64,000 bases of DNA from Carnobacterium_B sp045617425 (GCF_045617425.1 NZ_JAZLIO010000009.1:496001-560000); one strand, 5' to 3'. Positions 26,097 through 36,600 are shown, counted from the stretch's first letter. Notes: generated by a model not told the origin, from the sequence alone. Numbers and translations: made by a program.

Positions 26097-27722
26097 TTAA
26101 ATCGTTGGTTCTGCTTGGCTCTGAGTATCTACTAAAGTTCCAGTACTTTTCATTTCATCTTCAAATGCATCTCTTACTTGAGGCACATCCAATCCAACGA
26201 TAATTTGGAAGGCTTTTCCTTTACGAACAACTCCATGAGCACCGGCTGCTTTAAAGAAGCCGTCTTCTTTCACCAAGTTCTCATCTTTAACGGACACTCT
26301 TAATCTTGTAGCACAATTATTTACATCTCCAATGTTGGCAGCACCGCCAAGACCTTCTAAATAATGAGCTGCACTACTTGCATAGGCTCCACCTTTTGCT
26401 GGAACTGTTTTCCCATTTGCTTGTCTTTCACGGTAGTCTTTTTTGGAATACATTTTAACTTCTTCTTCTAATTCTCTACCTGGCGTTTTGATATCAAATT
26501 TTAAAATAGCAAAACGGAATACAAAGAAGTAAATGACACTAAATGCTAGCCCAGTTCCAACCAAAGTTAATACTGTACCGAGATGATTGATTGACATGGG
26601 TATAATAAATTGTGTCAGCATCGTAATCAACCCACTACCTACATCTCCTACAACACCAAATGCATAAACAGTTGCTCCTAAAGTAGCCGCTAAAGCAGCA
26701 TGTATTAAGAACAATTGTGGTGCAATAAATAAGAACGTAAATTCAAACGGCTCTGTAATTCCAGCAAGAACTGCTGTTAAAGCTGTCGGAATCAATAAAG
26801 CCAATGTTTTTTTCTTTTTAGCTGGATCTGCTGTTGCATAAAATGCTGCTGCTATACCAAGAGGAGCAAATATTTTCGAAACATTGTGTAACCCAAATCC
26901 ACCAGCAGGGAATACCTCTTTAAGCGGAACCGTTGATGAAGCAAAATCGCTTAAATTATTTAGCCAATAAGCTGTAATCCCGCCTTCTACAACTGCTGGA
27001 CCATAAATGAATGGTTGATAAATGAAATGATGCATTCCAGTTGGTATCAAAAGTCTTTCCAAGAATACATATAGCCAAACACCTAATGTACCTGAAGAAG
27101 CTAAGAAACCTTGCATTGAACCAATCAATCCCTGAATGATGGGCCAGCCCCAAGCTGTTAAAAATGCTAGCGGAAGCATTAGGAAAAATCCTATCATCAC
27201 AACTAATGAAGACCCTTGGAAAATACCTAAAAAATCTGGTAGTTTAGTTTCAAAGAAACGATTATGTAACCAAACAACAATTGCAGCAATTAAAATAGCA
27301 CCGATTAAGTTGGTATCTAATGTTTTAATACCAGCAATCATTTTTATTCCGCTGTCTCCGCCAGCTTCTTGTGCAAAATCTACACCAAAGGTTGGACCCA
27401 TCAGTTCAAGAATTTTTCCAACAAAATTGTTAAATGTCATATAAACAACAACTGATTCTAATGCTGCTCTTCCACTAGCTTTTTTTGCTAACCCAAGAGG
27501 TAGACCAATAATAAATAGTAATTCCATCTGATTGAATACAGTCCAACCACCTGATTCAACAATTGACCAAAAGTTCGCCCACATTGTCCCCGCAGTTGCA
27601 ATGTCTCCAACAATTAATGTATTTTGAAGCATAATAGCAATGGCTAAGATAATACCTGAGAAAGCAAACAATAAAACTGGAGTAAACATCGCACCGCCAA
27701 ACCGCTGTAGTTTTTGCATCAT
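26097..27722 (-). CDS. glvC: alpha-glucoside-specific PTS enzyme IICB
   Basis: A 541-residue PTS permease with an N-terminal EIIC of about ten membrane segments (residues 1-410, including the GITEPFEFTFLFIAP substrate loop) and a C-terminal EIIB domain with phospho-Cys C470 in NNCATRLR. It imports and phosphorylates maltose-type glucosides. No EIIA domain is fused or adjacent, so a glucose-type EIIA from elsewhere must supply phosphate. It is first in the operon and sits under a cre-controlled promoter. Confidence 0.92.
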   Translation of the reverse strand: MMQKLQRFGGAMFTPVLLFAFSGIILAIAIMLQNTLIVGDIATAGTMWANFWSIVESGGWTVFNQMELLFIIGLPLGLAKKASGRAALESVVVYMTFNNFVGKILELMGPTFGVDFAQEAGGDSGIKMIAGIKTLDTNLIGAILIAAIVVWLHNRFFETKLPDFLGIFQGSSLVVMIGFFLMLPLAFLTAWGWPIIQGLIGSMQGFLASSGTLGVWLYVFLERLLIPTGMHHFIYQPFIYGPAVVEGGITAYWLNNLSDFASSTVPLKEVFPAGGFGLHNVSKIFAPLGIAAAFYATADPAKKKKTLALLIPTALTAVLAGITEPFEFTFLFIAPQLFLIHAALAATLGATVYAFGVVGDVGSGLITMLTQFIIPMSINHLGTVLTLVGTGLAFSVIYFFVFRFAILKFDIKTPGRELEEEVKMYSKKDYRERQANGKTVPAKGGAYASSAAHYLEGLGGAANIGDVNNCATRLRVSVKDENLVKEDGFFKAAGAHGVVRKGKAFQIIVGLDVPQVRDAFEDEMKSTGTLVDTQSQAEPTI

Positions 27723-27748
27723 TTTCTTTTCATCTCCTTATTCTTTTA

Positions 27749-27798
27749 TGAAATCGTTTCCATATACAAACTATACCATCACCTCTTTTTTTGTTCAA
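27749..27798 (-). promoter_or_regulatory. promoter of glvC with cre site
   Basis: Leftward, TTGAAC (27798-27793), 17 bp, TATAGT (27775-27770). Right after the -10 box lies TGGAAACGATTTCA (27762-27749), which fits the CcpA cre pattern TGNAARCGNNNNCA completely. Its place over the start point predicts glucose repression. Confidence 0.85.
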
Positions 27799-27852
27799 TC
27801 CTCTATCCTTCAAAAAAATCGACATTCCTTAATAGGTACTTTTTTCATTTCC

Positions 27853-27866
27853 TGGGAAATTTCCCA
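27853..27866. promoter_or_regulatory. palindrome TGGGAAATTTCCCA upstream of the glvC promoter
   Basis: A perfect 14-bp palindrome about 55 bp upstream of the glvC -35 box. The position suits an activator site, possibly for the operon's RpiR regulator. This link is inference. Confidence 0.5.
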
Positions 27867-27912
27867 CGCGACTAAGAATCATCACTTTGTTTATTTTAAA
27901 CTAGTCCAATAA

Positions 27913-27958
27913 AAATAGCAGGATAGATTCCAACAATGGGACTTATATCCTGCTATTT
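27913..27958. terminator. hairpin in the scar region
   Basis: AAATAGCAGGATA pairs with TATCCTGCTATTT around 20 nt. It lies 8 bp past the stop of the decayed leftward transporter gene and probably was its terminator. Confidence 0.65.
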
Positions 27959-27965
27959 GCTTGAT

Positions 27966-28133
27966 TTACACTTTTATTGACTTATTTTGCTGATTTGCAA
28001 TAGCGTCGTCTTCTGTTTCTTCAATTTCTTCTTGTATGACCCATTTATGATTCTCAAATTTTTCTGCACCAGTCGTTGATTACTTTGATTCTTGCTTAAC
28101 CAACATGAAATTTACAAAAACAATACAAATAAT
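27966..28133 (-). pseudogene. C-terminal remnant of a membrane transport protein
   Basis: The minus strand encodes a hydrophobic segment IICIVFVNFMLVKQESK, an in-frame TAA (28080-28082), then an acidic tail (KFENHKWVIQEEIEE...) to a stop at 27966. A membrane helix followed by a charged tail and then a terminator is the normal end of a permease gene. The in-frame stop and the lack of any upstream frame show decay. The family is not identifiable. Confidence 0.4.
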
Positions 28134-28246
28134 CAATTTGTATTTAAACTTCGTATTTTATAATTAAATTAAAGCAAATTTTTTTTTTAATTGCTTTAAT
28201 TTTGTCTGTTTCTTCTATTAAAGTACAAAGCCAAAATGATAGTTGA

Positions 28247-28525
28247 TTGACAATCGCATCAAATATTTCCAAAGGTCTTTTAAATCCAGATTTAACTTTA
28301 TTATTCGGATTGACCACTAGTGGTATACTTTATCTTTTATTTGAAACCATTTGTATTGCCTTTTTAGGAACCATTTTTGGAGCTTTTTTAGGTGCTCCAT
28401 TGATATTTGTAATGAATTCTTACCGCTGGAATGAAGTCGAATCTATACTGATTGGTTTGATTTTCTTAATTTTACTAGTGCAGTTCTTTTCCAACAAGAT
28501 GAGAGCAAACCTCGTTAAAGATTAA
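28247..28525 (+). pseudogene. internally deleted remnant of a phosphonate-type ABC permease (phnE-like)
   Basis: The 92-codon frame starts with TTG without a ribosome site. Its first half (GLLNPDLTLLF...ETICIAFLGTIFGAFLGAPLIF) resembles the N-terminal membrane part of PhnE permeases, and its second half (LIGLIFLILLVQFFSNKMRANL) resembles their last 30 residues. About 170 residues in between, including the EAA loop, are missing. It lies 26 bp before the 5'-nucleotidase gene. PhnCDE-like transporters next to such nucleotidases are common in Lactobacillales, so I read a lost operon. Confidence 0.6.
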
Positions 28526-28551
28526 CCAATGAATTTTAAAGGAGTCTTTTT

Positions 28552-30129
28552 ATGAAATTAACTATTCTATCCACAAGCGATATCCATGGGTACATCTACC
28601 CAACCGATTATAAACAAAGAAATCAAGATTTGCCATTTGGATTATTGAAAATCGGCTCCATCATCAAAGACATAAGAGCCAAAGAAACGGATCCTGTATT
28701 GGTAATTGATAATGGGGATTTCTTACAAGGCTCCCCTTTAACTTACTACACGGCCAAACAAACGAAACATCCTGCACATTATACATCGATTCTTAATGAC
28801 ATCGGTTTTGATGCAGGTGTATTAGGCAATCATGAATTTAATTATGGAAAAAAATACTTGGCTGATGCTATAGAGACACTTGATCATCCTATCTTATGTG
28901 CTAATATTTTAAACGATCAAGGCAAGCCGGCATTTGGTAAACCCTATGAATTATTCACGTTTGACAAATTAACGGTAGCTGTACTTGGACTGACAACTCA
29001 GTACATTCCAAATTGGGAACAACCTTCCTCTATTACTGGATTATCCTTTCAGTCAGCTGTTACATGTGCCCAAGAATACGTCCCGAAATTACAAGAATTG
29101 GCAGATGTCGTCATTGTCAGTTATCATGGTGGTTTTGAAAAAGACTTAACAACTGGTGAACCTACAGAAGCTTTAACAGGTGAAAACGAAGGGTCCGAAC
29201 TTTTAAAAAGAATTCCAGGGATCGATGTTCTGCTAACAGGACACCAACACCGCGAAATAGCCGCTTTAAATTCTTCAGTTGCTATCGTACAGCCTGGAGA
29301 CAAAGGACACAATATTGGAAAAGTTTCTTTAACCATTGAAAAAGAAGATGGAAAGTTCGCTATTCTTTCTAAGAAAGCTGAACTTATCTCTGCTAAAGAT
29401 ACTCTACCTAGTCCCACTATGACAGAAAAATACAATAGTTTTCAAAATGAGATTGAAGATTGGTTAGATCAAAAAATTGGAGACCTAGAGGGTGACATGT
29501 GGATACAGGATCCTTTTCAAGTTCGTTTAACCGGTCATCCTTATATTGATTTTATTCATAAAGTTCAAATGGAAGCAACCGGAACCACCATTTCTGGTAC
29601 AGCTCTTTTCACAAATGATAGCAAAGGGTTTGGTCCAACTGTAACCATGCGAGATATCGTTACGAACTACATTTACCCGAATACGCTGGCAGTCGTAAAA
29701 GTAACCGGAAATGACTTAAAACGTGCCTTAGAAAAATCAGCCAGCTATTTTAGTCCTTCGACAAACGGGCAACTTGAGATCAGTCCAGCTTTTCTCTACC
29801 CTAAAGCTCAACAATACAACTACGATATGTATGCTGGAGTCGATTATACCATTGACGTTTCACTTCCACTTGGCAGTCGTATTCGCCACCTTAGTTACAA
29901 TGGCAAATTGATTCAAAAAGACGATCGATTAGAAGTTGTTATCAATCAATATCGTGCAGTTGGTGGCGGAAATTATGATATGTTTAGTGCTGATAAAATT
30001 ATTAGAGAAGTAACCGTTGATATGACTGAACTTATTGCAGAATATTTCAACAAGTACTCACCTATTCAACCTAGCACATTAGATAACTTTAAAGTTATCC
30101 AATCAAAAAAAACGTTACTTACCCATTAA
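28552..30129 (+). CDS. bifunctional metallophosphatase/5'-nucleotidase
   Basis: A 525-residue enzyme. The calcineurin-type metallophosphatase core shows STSDIHGYIYP (residues 7-17), DNGDFLQGSPL, GNHEFNYG and LLTGHQHR; the C-terminal 5'-nucleotidase substrate domain follows from about residue 335. No signal peptide or sortase motif is present, so it acts in the cytosol. It would release phosphate from nucleotides or related esters. AAAGGAG precedes ATG 28552. The upstream permease remnant suggests an original link to uptake of phosphorylated compounds. Confidence 0.88.
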   Translation: MKLTILSTSDIHGYIYPTDYKQRNQDLPFGLLKIGSIIKDIRAKETDPVLVIDNGDFLQGSPLTYYTAKQTKHPAHYTSILNDIGFDAGVLGNHEFNYGKKYLADAIETLDHPILCANILNDQGKPAFGKPYELFTFDKLTVAVLGLTTQYIPNWEQPSSITGLSFQSAVTCAQEYVPKLQELADVVIVSYHGGFEKDLTTGEPTEALTGENEGSELLKRIPGIDVLLTGHQHREIAALNSSVAIVQPGDKGHNIGKVSLTIEKEDGKFAILSKKAELISAKDTLPSPTMTEKYNSFQNEIEDWLDQKIGDLEGDMWIQDPFQVRLTGHPYIDFIHKVQMEATGTTISGTALFTNDSKGFGPTVTMRDIVTNYIYPNTLAVVKVTGNDLKRALEKSASYFSPSTNGQLEISPAFLYPKAQQYNYDMYAGVDYTIDVSLPLGSRIRHLSYNGKLIQKDDRLEVVINQYRAVGGGNYDMFSADKIIREVTVDMTELIAEYFNKYSPIQPSTLDNFKVIQSKKTLLTH

Positions 30130-30166
30130 AAAAAGTGTAAGAATCCTAATGATTCTTACACTTTTT
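30130..30166. terminator. bidirectional terminator between nucleotidase and MFS genes
   Basis: AAAAAGTGTAAGAATC and GATTCTTACACTTTTT form a perfect 16-bp stem around 5 nt, shared by convergent genes. Confidence 0.92.
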
Positions 30167-30169
30167 CAT

Positions 30170-31606
30170 CTAATTGTTTTCAACTAATTTCCCTTTAGGT
30201 AAATACGGTTTTTCCTTGATAAACAATGTCATAATGAAAGCTACTAATGATAGTAGTCCAACTAATTTAAAGACCATTTGAAAACCAGCTAAATCAGCTA
30301 GTTGTCCTGTAACATGTTCTGCTAGTTTATTTTGAGAAACAAGCATCATCACAACAACAAACAAAGCTGTTCCCATTGATCCGGCTAATTGGCGTTGAGT
30401 ATTAAACATTGCTGCAGCATGCGAAGCTAACTCTAGAGGGACAGCATTGAAGGCTGCTGTTTGAATAGGCATCAACGTTAATGCAAAACCTAACGTACGA
30501 ACCATTTGCAGTATTACAATAATATAGATAGGTGTATTAATATTTATTAAACCAATAACAAAAGTTCCAACTGTTACCAACATTAACCCACTCATAGCTA
30601 ATTTTTTAGAACCATATTTATCAAACATTCTACCAGTTATTGGACTCATAACAGCCATAACGAGTGAACCTGGCAAAAGAATCATTCCTGATTCCATCGG
30701 TGTCATTCCGCGTATCGTTTGAAAGTAAATTGGCAATAAAATTATAGCTCCATACATTCCTGCAGTCAATACGAATGAAATAATAATGTTTAATCGGTAT
30801 CCTCTGTATTTAAAAATACCAAAGTTTAATAAAGGCTCTTTTGAATGATTACATCGGTTAACCAGTAAAATTAAAGCTATAATCCCAACAAATAAAGGTA
30901 AGGCTACATTAATACTCATGAAATCATGTGAAGATGCATTGCTAAGACCGAATAATAGACCGCCAAAACCTAATGTTGAATAGATGACACTGATTAAATC
31001 TAATTTAGGGCGACCTACTTCACCAACATTTTTCAAGACGAAGAAGGCAACTACAACATCTAAAATAGCGAATGGTAAGATAAAGTAGAACAACATATTC
31101 CAGTGGTAATTTTGCACTACCCACCCTGAGAATGTTGGTCCTATAGCTGGAGCGAAGTTCATCGCTAAACCAATCAATCCCATTGCTGATCCCCTTTTTT
31201 CAATCGGAAAAAGGTACAATACCACAATCATTTGTAATGGCAAAATAATCCCTGCTCCAATTGCTTGAATCATTCTTCCAACAATCAATACACTATAAAT
31301 GCTAGAAGTAGCAGCAACAAGTGTTCCGATTGAAAAAATAATCATCGAAAAGAGATACAATTGACGTGTTGTAAATCGATTTACCAGATATGCCGTAATA
31401 GGTACCATAATCCCATTAATCAACATATAGGCGGTTGTTAACCACTGGCCTTGTGTCGTTGTAATCGAAAATTCTTTCATAATACTTGGTAACGCCGTAC
31501 TCATAAGAGTTTGATTTAGTATAGTCACAAATGACCCCATCAAAATAACTCCTAATATAGATATAACATGCCCAAATGACATATTTTGATTTTCTTCTTG
31601 AATCAT
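30170..31606 (-). CDS. MFS drug:proton antiporter, DHA2 (EmrB/QacA) family
   Basis: A 478-residue exporter with about 14 membrane helices. The DHA2 motif C region reads QAIGAGIILPLQM, motif A-like segments LVNRFTTRQLYL and FDKYGSKKLA are visible, and the start LNQTLMSTALPSIMKEF is typical. The substrate is unknown; such proteins export drugs or bile salts. I place the start at ATG 31606, 8 bp after AAAGGGG; an upstream TTG at 31627 lies before that site. It is monocistronic. Confidence 0.88.
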   Translation of the reverse strand: MIQEENQNMSFGHVISILGVILMGSFVTILNQTLMSTALPSIMKEFSITTTQGQWLTTAYMLINGIMVPITAYLVNRFTTRQLYLFSMIIFSIGTLVAATSSIYSVLIVGRMIQAIGAGIILPLQMIVVLYLFPIEKRGSAMGLIGLAMNFAPAIGPTFSGWVVQNYHWNMLFYFILPFAILDVVVAFFVLKNVGEVGRPKLDLISVIYSTLGFGGLLFGLSNASSHDFMSINVALPLFVGIIALILLVNRCNHSKEPLLNFGIFKYRGYRLNIIISFVLTAGMYGAIILLPIYFQTIRGMTPMESGMILLPGSLVMAVMSPITGRMFDKYGSKKLAMSGLMLVTVGTFVIGLININTPIYIIVILQMVRTLGFALTLMPIQTAAFNAVPLELASHAAAMFNTQRQLAGSMGTALFVVVMMLVSQNKLAEHVTGQLADLAGFQMVFKLVGLLSLVAFIMTLFIKEKPYLPKGKLVENN

Positions 31607-31718
31607 TACTATTTCCCCTTTATTCAATTTTTGTAAGCTATACTTTCTTTATTAATTGATTATTTAAAGGAAAAGTGCTCTAAAATAGCTTATTTTTTCA
31701 ATTTAAATCCTGTAGTGC

Positions 31719-31744
31719 TATACTAAATAGTGAAAGGTTCACTA
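31719..31744 (+). promoter_or_regulatory. -10 box and operator-like palindrome upstream of the class I aldolase gene
   Basis: TATACT (31719-31724) is a good -10 element; a weak TTTCAA lies 17 bp upstream. Directly after it TAGTGAA and TTCACTA form a 7-bp inverted repeat with a 3-bp spacer (31728-31744), covering the likely start point. A repressor site is inferred. Confidence 0.5.
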
Positions 31745-31808
31745 CCCATATAATTGGGTTGGGCTTTCCTATTTACTGTTCTTAAAACTAATCTAAGGAG
31801 CTGAAATT

Positions 31809-32696
31809 ATGGAAAAAGAACAATTCGAACGAATGAAAAACGGACAAGGATTTATAGCAGCATTGGACCAAAGTGGCGGAAGTACTCCAAAAGCTTTAGA
31901 ACTTTACGGCATTGCACCTGACGCATATTCAAATGAAACTGAGATGTTTGATTTAGTCCATGACATGCGAACTCGTCTAATGACTTCTCCAGCTTTTAAT
32001 TCTGATTCAATCTTAGGTGCTATTTTATTTGAACAAACAATGGATCGCAAAGTAGAAGACCTTTATACAGCCGATTATTTATGGGAGAAGAAAGGCGTAG
32101 TCCCTTTCTTAAAAGTCGATAAAGGTTTAGCAGAAGAAACTGACGGTGTCCAGTTAATGAAACCTAACCCTAACTTAGAAGAATTGTTGCAGAGAGCTAA
32201 TGAACGTCATATTTTTGGAACAAAAATGCGTTCATTAATTAGAGAAGCCAACCCTGAAGCTATTAAAAAAGTTGTTGACCAACAATTCGAAGTCGGCAAA
32301 CAAATCATTGCAGCAGGTCTTGTTCCAATCATTGAACCAGAAGTGGATATTAACAGCAAAGACAAAGAGAAGTCTGAGGCTCTTTTAAAGAATGAGATTC
32401 TGTCTCAACTTGATAACTTAAGCGAATCAGATAATGTCATGTTAAAACTCTCTATTCCTACAATTGATAATTTTTACAAAGAATTGATTGAACATCCTAG
32501 AGTTGTGCGAGTAGTCGCTCTTTCAGGTGGTTATACACGTGAAAAAGCTGATGAAGCTTTAGCACACAACCATGGATTGATCGCTAGTTTTTCAAGAGCT
32601 TTATCTGAGGGGTTAAGTGCTAGTCAGTCAGACGAAGAATATAATGCCTTATTAAAGGAATCCATCAAACAAATTTACAACGCCTCTATCACTTAA
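31809..32696 (+). CDS. fda: fructose-bisphosphate aldolase class I
   Basis: A 295-residue aldolase of the bacterial class I type (Staphylococcus Fda-like). The opening GQGFIAALDQSGGSTPKAL and the Schiff-base region PFLKVDKGL plus EPEVDI are visible. It cleaves fructose-1,6-bisphosphate, and related enzymes accept tagatose bisphosphate. Most Lactobacillales rely on a class II enzyme, so this is probably an additional aldolase. It is monocistronic with AAGGAG before the ATG and a strong terminator after it. Confidence 0.92.
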   Translation: MEKEQFERMKNGQGFIAALDQSGGSTPKALELYGIAPDAYSNETEMFDLVHDMRTRLMTSPAFNSDSILGAILFEQTMDRKVEDLYTADYLWEKKGVVPFLKVDKGLAEETDGVQLMKPNPNLEELLQRANERHIFGTKMRSLIREANPEAIKKVVDQQFEVGKQIIAAGLVPIIEPEVDINSKDKEKSEALLKNEILSQLDNLSESDNVMLKLSIPTIDNFYKELIEHPRVVRVVALSGGYTREKADEALAHNHGLIASFSRALSEGLSASQSDEEYNALLKESIKQIYNASIT

Positions 32697-32722
32697 TCAT
32701 AAGTGGTGCGAAGCAACAGAAT

Positions 32723-32774
32723 AAACACAACGCGTAACAGAGGAAAGCCCTCTGACTTACGCGTTGTGTTTTTA
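32723..32774 (+). terminator. terminator after fda
   Basis: AAACACAACGCGTAA pairs with TTACGCGTTGTGTTT and the loop contains a further CAGAGG/CCTCTG stem; TTTT follows. Confidence 0.9.
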
Positions 32775-32825
32775 CTTTGTATACTATACTCTTGTTTACA
32801 TCAAAAATCAAAAAAAGTTCTTACA

Positions 32826-33521
32826 TCACCGATTGTTTACTTTAAGATCAAAAGCTTTTAACATCTCAGAGGTGGCTTCTTCAACCGGAATTCCTTTTAC
32901 AAATTTTGCTACAGTCAGCAATCTTGTTATCCCATCATCGTCACAAGTAATCAATGTCAAGACCGTCTCATCAGGACTATCCGCTAGCACCTCTATTTCT
33001 GTAGCTTCGATTGTTCGCTGTTCTGTTATTTCATATTCATAAATCGTGTTTAAATCAGTTAGATAAACTACAGCTCCCATTTCCACTTCATATAATGGAC
33101 TAAACAATAAATCTGACCGATTCATATGGTGTCCGGCCAGCGTATAATTCCCTTTTCCCATCACTTGATTCTCTTTCATTGTTCCTGCAGTTAAAGCTAA
33201 TGTATATTCAGAAGTTCCTTTGCCAATGGGCAGGTTTAGATTGACACTCGGTATACTGATTCCACCAATCACATTAATTTGATCACTATTAAAACGAGCT
33301 AAAGCTACCGTTTTTAAATCTAACAATCGTACTTCTTCAAAATCAAAAGAGGCCTTTTTTTGCTGGTTTTTGTCAATGTCACTTGTATCCATAGACTCAA
33401 TTGCTAATGCGTCTGATCTCATCGAGATCATCCAATTTTTTATAGGAGCATTAAATATCAAGCCCAACCCAACTAGCAGTACTACCAACCATGTAAGAGT
33501 TCTTAATTTATTTTTTTTCAT
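32826..33521 (-). CDS. srtA: class A sortase
   Basis: A 231-residue membrane-anchored transpeptidase. One N-terminal membrane helix (about 8-24) is followed by the sortase barrel. The catalytic residues are H131 in TLAGHHM, C193 in TLITCDD and R200. It cleaves LPXTG between Thr and Gly and links the protein to peptidoglycan. The LPQTG surface protein gene lies just upstream (33678-37625), separated by a terminator, and is a natural substrate. The ATG at 33521 follows AGAGGGG. Confidence 0.9.
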   Translation of the reverse strand: MKKNKLRTLTWLVVLLVGLGLIFNAPIKNWMISMRSDALAIESMDTSDIDKNQQKKASFDFEEVRLLDLKTVALARFNSDQINVIGGISIPSVNLNLPIGKGTSEYTLALTAGTMKENQVMGKGNYTLAGHHMNRSDLLFSPLYEVEMGAVVYLTDLNTIYEYEITEQRTIEATEIEVLADSPDETVLTLITCDDDGITRLLTVAKFVKGIPVEEATSEMLKAFDLKVNNR

Positions 33522-33576
33522 AATTCCCCTCTTTTTCTTTCTATTATATTATATAGTCACTTTTTGTTACTCTTAT

Positions 33577-33608
33577 AAAAAAGGCCTCCAGTTAAAACTC
33601 TGGAGGCC
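33577..33608 (-). terminator. terminator between surface protein and sortase genes
   Basis: GGCCTCCAG and CTGGAGGCC form a perfect 9-bp GC-rich stem and the minus strand continues TTTTTT. Confidence 0.9.
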
Positions 33609-33677
33609 AATCGTTTAGTTGCTAAGAGTTATTCGCCTCTTATATTATTAAAGCTACGGTAAACTACTCATACAACT

Positions 33678-36600
33678 CTATTTCTTAATGTTTCTTTTTG
33701 AACTGTTTGAAGAATTTTTCTTTTTATTAAACATAAGCATTGCACTACTAACAGCTGCAAGAACTAAACCACTAACTACTGCAAAAATACTTTGTGATTC
33801 ACCCGTTTGAGGAAGCATTGCTTGGTTTTTCACAGTATTATTAGCAGATCCTGATCCACTTCTTGGATAATTTGTATTGTCCCATGGATTTGTACCAGCT
33901 TGAATTTCTACTTCATCCGTTGCTCCATCATTATCATCATCCGGATCTGTTACATTTGGATCCCCGTCTTCATCTGTATCTCGTTGGACAACTAAGATAA
34001 ACTCTAATGTACTAGTATTTCCAGCTTCATCTTCTGCAGTGATAGTTACGACATAGTCTCTTTCCGTTTCATTATCGCCCCAATCATTGACTACTGGAGT
34101 TCCACTGATGATACCTGTTTCAGGATCGTATTCAAGTCCATTTGGCAAACCATCAACTATCACATCACTTGGCTCATTCACATCAACCACAATGTCGTCA
34201 ATTGGTTGATTTTCTACAACATCAACATTCTCAATTGGCAAAATGATTGGTGCTAATACATCAGGATTTTTAGGATCTGTTCCTGCTTCAATTTCTTCTT
34301 CATCCGTTATTCCATCATTATCATCATCTGGATCCGTTACATCTGGATTCTCATCTCCGTCCGTATCACGTAATACCGTAATCGTAAATTCATCAGTAGC
34401 TTCATTACCAGCTTCATCTCTTGCGGTTACAGTAACCACAAAGTCGCGTGACTCTTCTGTTGCACCCCAATCATCGACTATAGGAACTCCACTGATGATA
34501 TTTCCATTTGTATCAAATGTGACACCATCTGGCAACCCTGTTACAATAGCTCCGTCTACCAGAGGTGTTGCTAGCGGCATGATTAGATTAATAGCCATAA
34601 CTCTAGCTAGAGCAGCTTGTTCTCCAGGATTTTCAACAATTACTTCGATATCTTCAATTGGATTTCCTTCGATAACTGTTTGGTCTTCAATTTCCAAAAT
34701 GATCGGCGCTGTAGTATCATCAACTTCTATAGGTGTTACTTCTGAGACATTACCTGCTTCATCTTCTGCAACGACCTCTAGTTGTTCTCCACCAGTTAAG
34801 TCGATGTCTTCAGGAATCACTACTACAAAGTTGCCTTCTTCGTCTGCTGTTCCTGTTGCCGTTTCTCCATTAGGGAACGTTACAGTTACTTCAGCTCCAG
34901 GTTCAGTGCTACCAACTATTTCGGTATCTTCACTTGTTACACCATCTACCTCTGGTGCATTTGGTGCTTCCAAGTCTGGTGTATCTGTGTCATCTTTTGG
35001 ATCCGTTCCGTTACTGATTTCTTCTTCATCTGTTACACCATCGTTGTCATCATCTGGATCCGTTACATCTGGGTCTCCATCTCCATCAGTATCGCGCTCT
35101 ACTGTGATCACGAATTCTTCAGTATCTGTGTTTCCTGCTTCATCAGTTGCGGTTACACTTGTTTCAAAATCTCTTGTTTCTTCTAGTTCTCCCCAATCAG
35201 GAACAGTTGGTGTACCAGTAATACTTTCTGTTTCAGAATCATATTCAAGTCCATCTGGCAACCCTTCAGTTGTAATATCACTTGATTCATCTACTTCAAC
35301 AATAATATCTTCAATTGGGTCATTTTCGATAGCAACAGTATCTTCAATTTGTGATATCACTGGAGCAAATTCATCTACTTTTGGATCTGTTCCATTTTCA
35401 ATCTCTTCGTCATCTGGTACTCCGTCATTATCATCATCTGGATCCGTTACATCCGGGTCTCCGTCTCCATCAGTATCGCGCTCTATTGTGATTACGAATT
35501 CTTCAGTATCTGTGTTCCCTGCTTCATCTGTGGCGGTTACTGTTGTTTCAAACTCTCGTGTTTCTTCTGTTCCTTCCCACTCTTCAATAGTAGGCGTACC
35601 CACGATACTTTCTGATTCTGGATCATATTCAAGTCCTTCTGGTAACCCTGCTACGTCAACTGTAAACTCATTGGATTCGTCTACTTCAATTAAAATAGCT
35701 TCGATTGGTTCATCTTCAGTTGCCGTTGCATCTTCAATAGGGGAAATAACCGGAGCTAGTTCATCTACTTTTGGATCTGTTCCATTCTCAATCTCTTCGT
35801 CATCTGGCACTCCATCATTGTCATCATCTGGATCCATTACATCTGGATCTCCGTCTCCATCTGTATCGCGCTCTACTGTGATTGTGAATGTTTCGGTACT
35901 CTCATTCCCAGTTTCATCTGTGGCGGTTACTGTTACATTAGAAACTCTTGTTTCTTCACTTGCTCCCCAATCCTCTACAGTTAAAGTACCTGTGATGCTA
36001 TTGGTAGTTTCATCAAATACAATTCCTTCAGGTAATCCATTAACTGTTACATCACTTGCTTCATTAACTTCAACTAAAATGTTTTCAATAACACTGTCTT
36101 CCAGCCCCGTTACATCGTCAATTGGCGTGATGACTGGTGCAATATCATCCACTTTTGGATCCGTTCCATTTTCTACTTCTTCCTCATCTGGTACACCGTC
36201 ATTGTCATCATCTGGATCTGTTACATCTGGATCTCCGTCTCCATCTGTATCGCGTTGAACCGTAATCACAAATGTTTCAGGTGTTGCTTTGTTACCAGCA
36301 TCATCTGTTGCTGTTACTTCTACTGTAAAGTCGCGTTCTTCTTCAGTTTGTCCCCAATCATCAACTACCGGAGTTCCTGTGATCAGTCCACTAGCTTCAT
36401 CAAACGTCAAACCACTTGGTAACTCGTTTACTACTATTGAGCCTTCTTCATTTGATTCCACTAAAATTGGTGCAATTGGTGCATCTTCATTTGTCGTTAC
36501 ATCTGCGATAGGTGTAATGATTGGTGCAGTTGTATCCAATTCAGGTAAAACTACACTTGTTTCCAAAGGTAAAGTACTCAGTAATGTAAGATCAATAAAA

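Noticed and set aside
34243..36258. A 671-codon open frame on the plus strand opposite the surface protein gene
   Set aside because: It is Ser-rich shadow coding caused by the repetitive Asp/Glu/Thr codons of the real minus-strand gene; it has no ribosome site and its repeats mirror the sense repeats.
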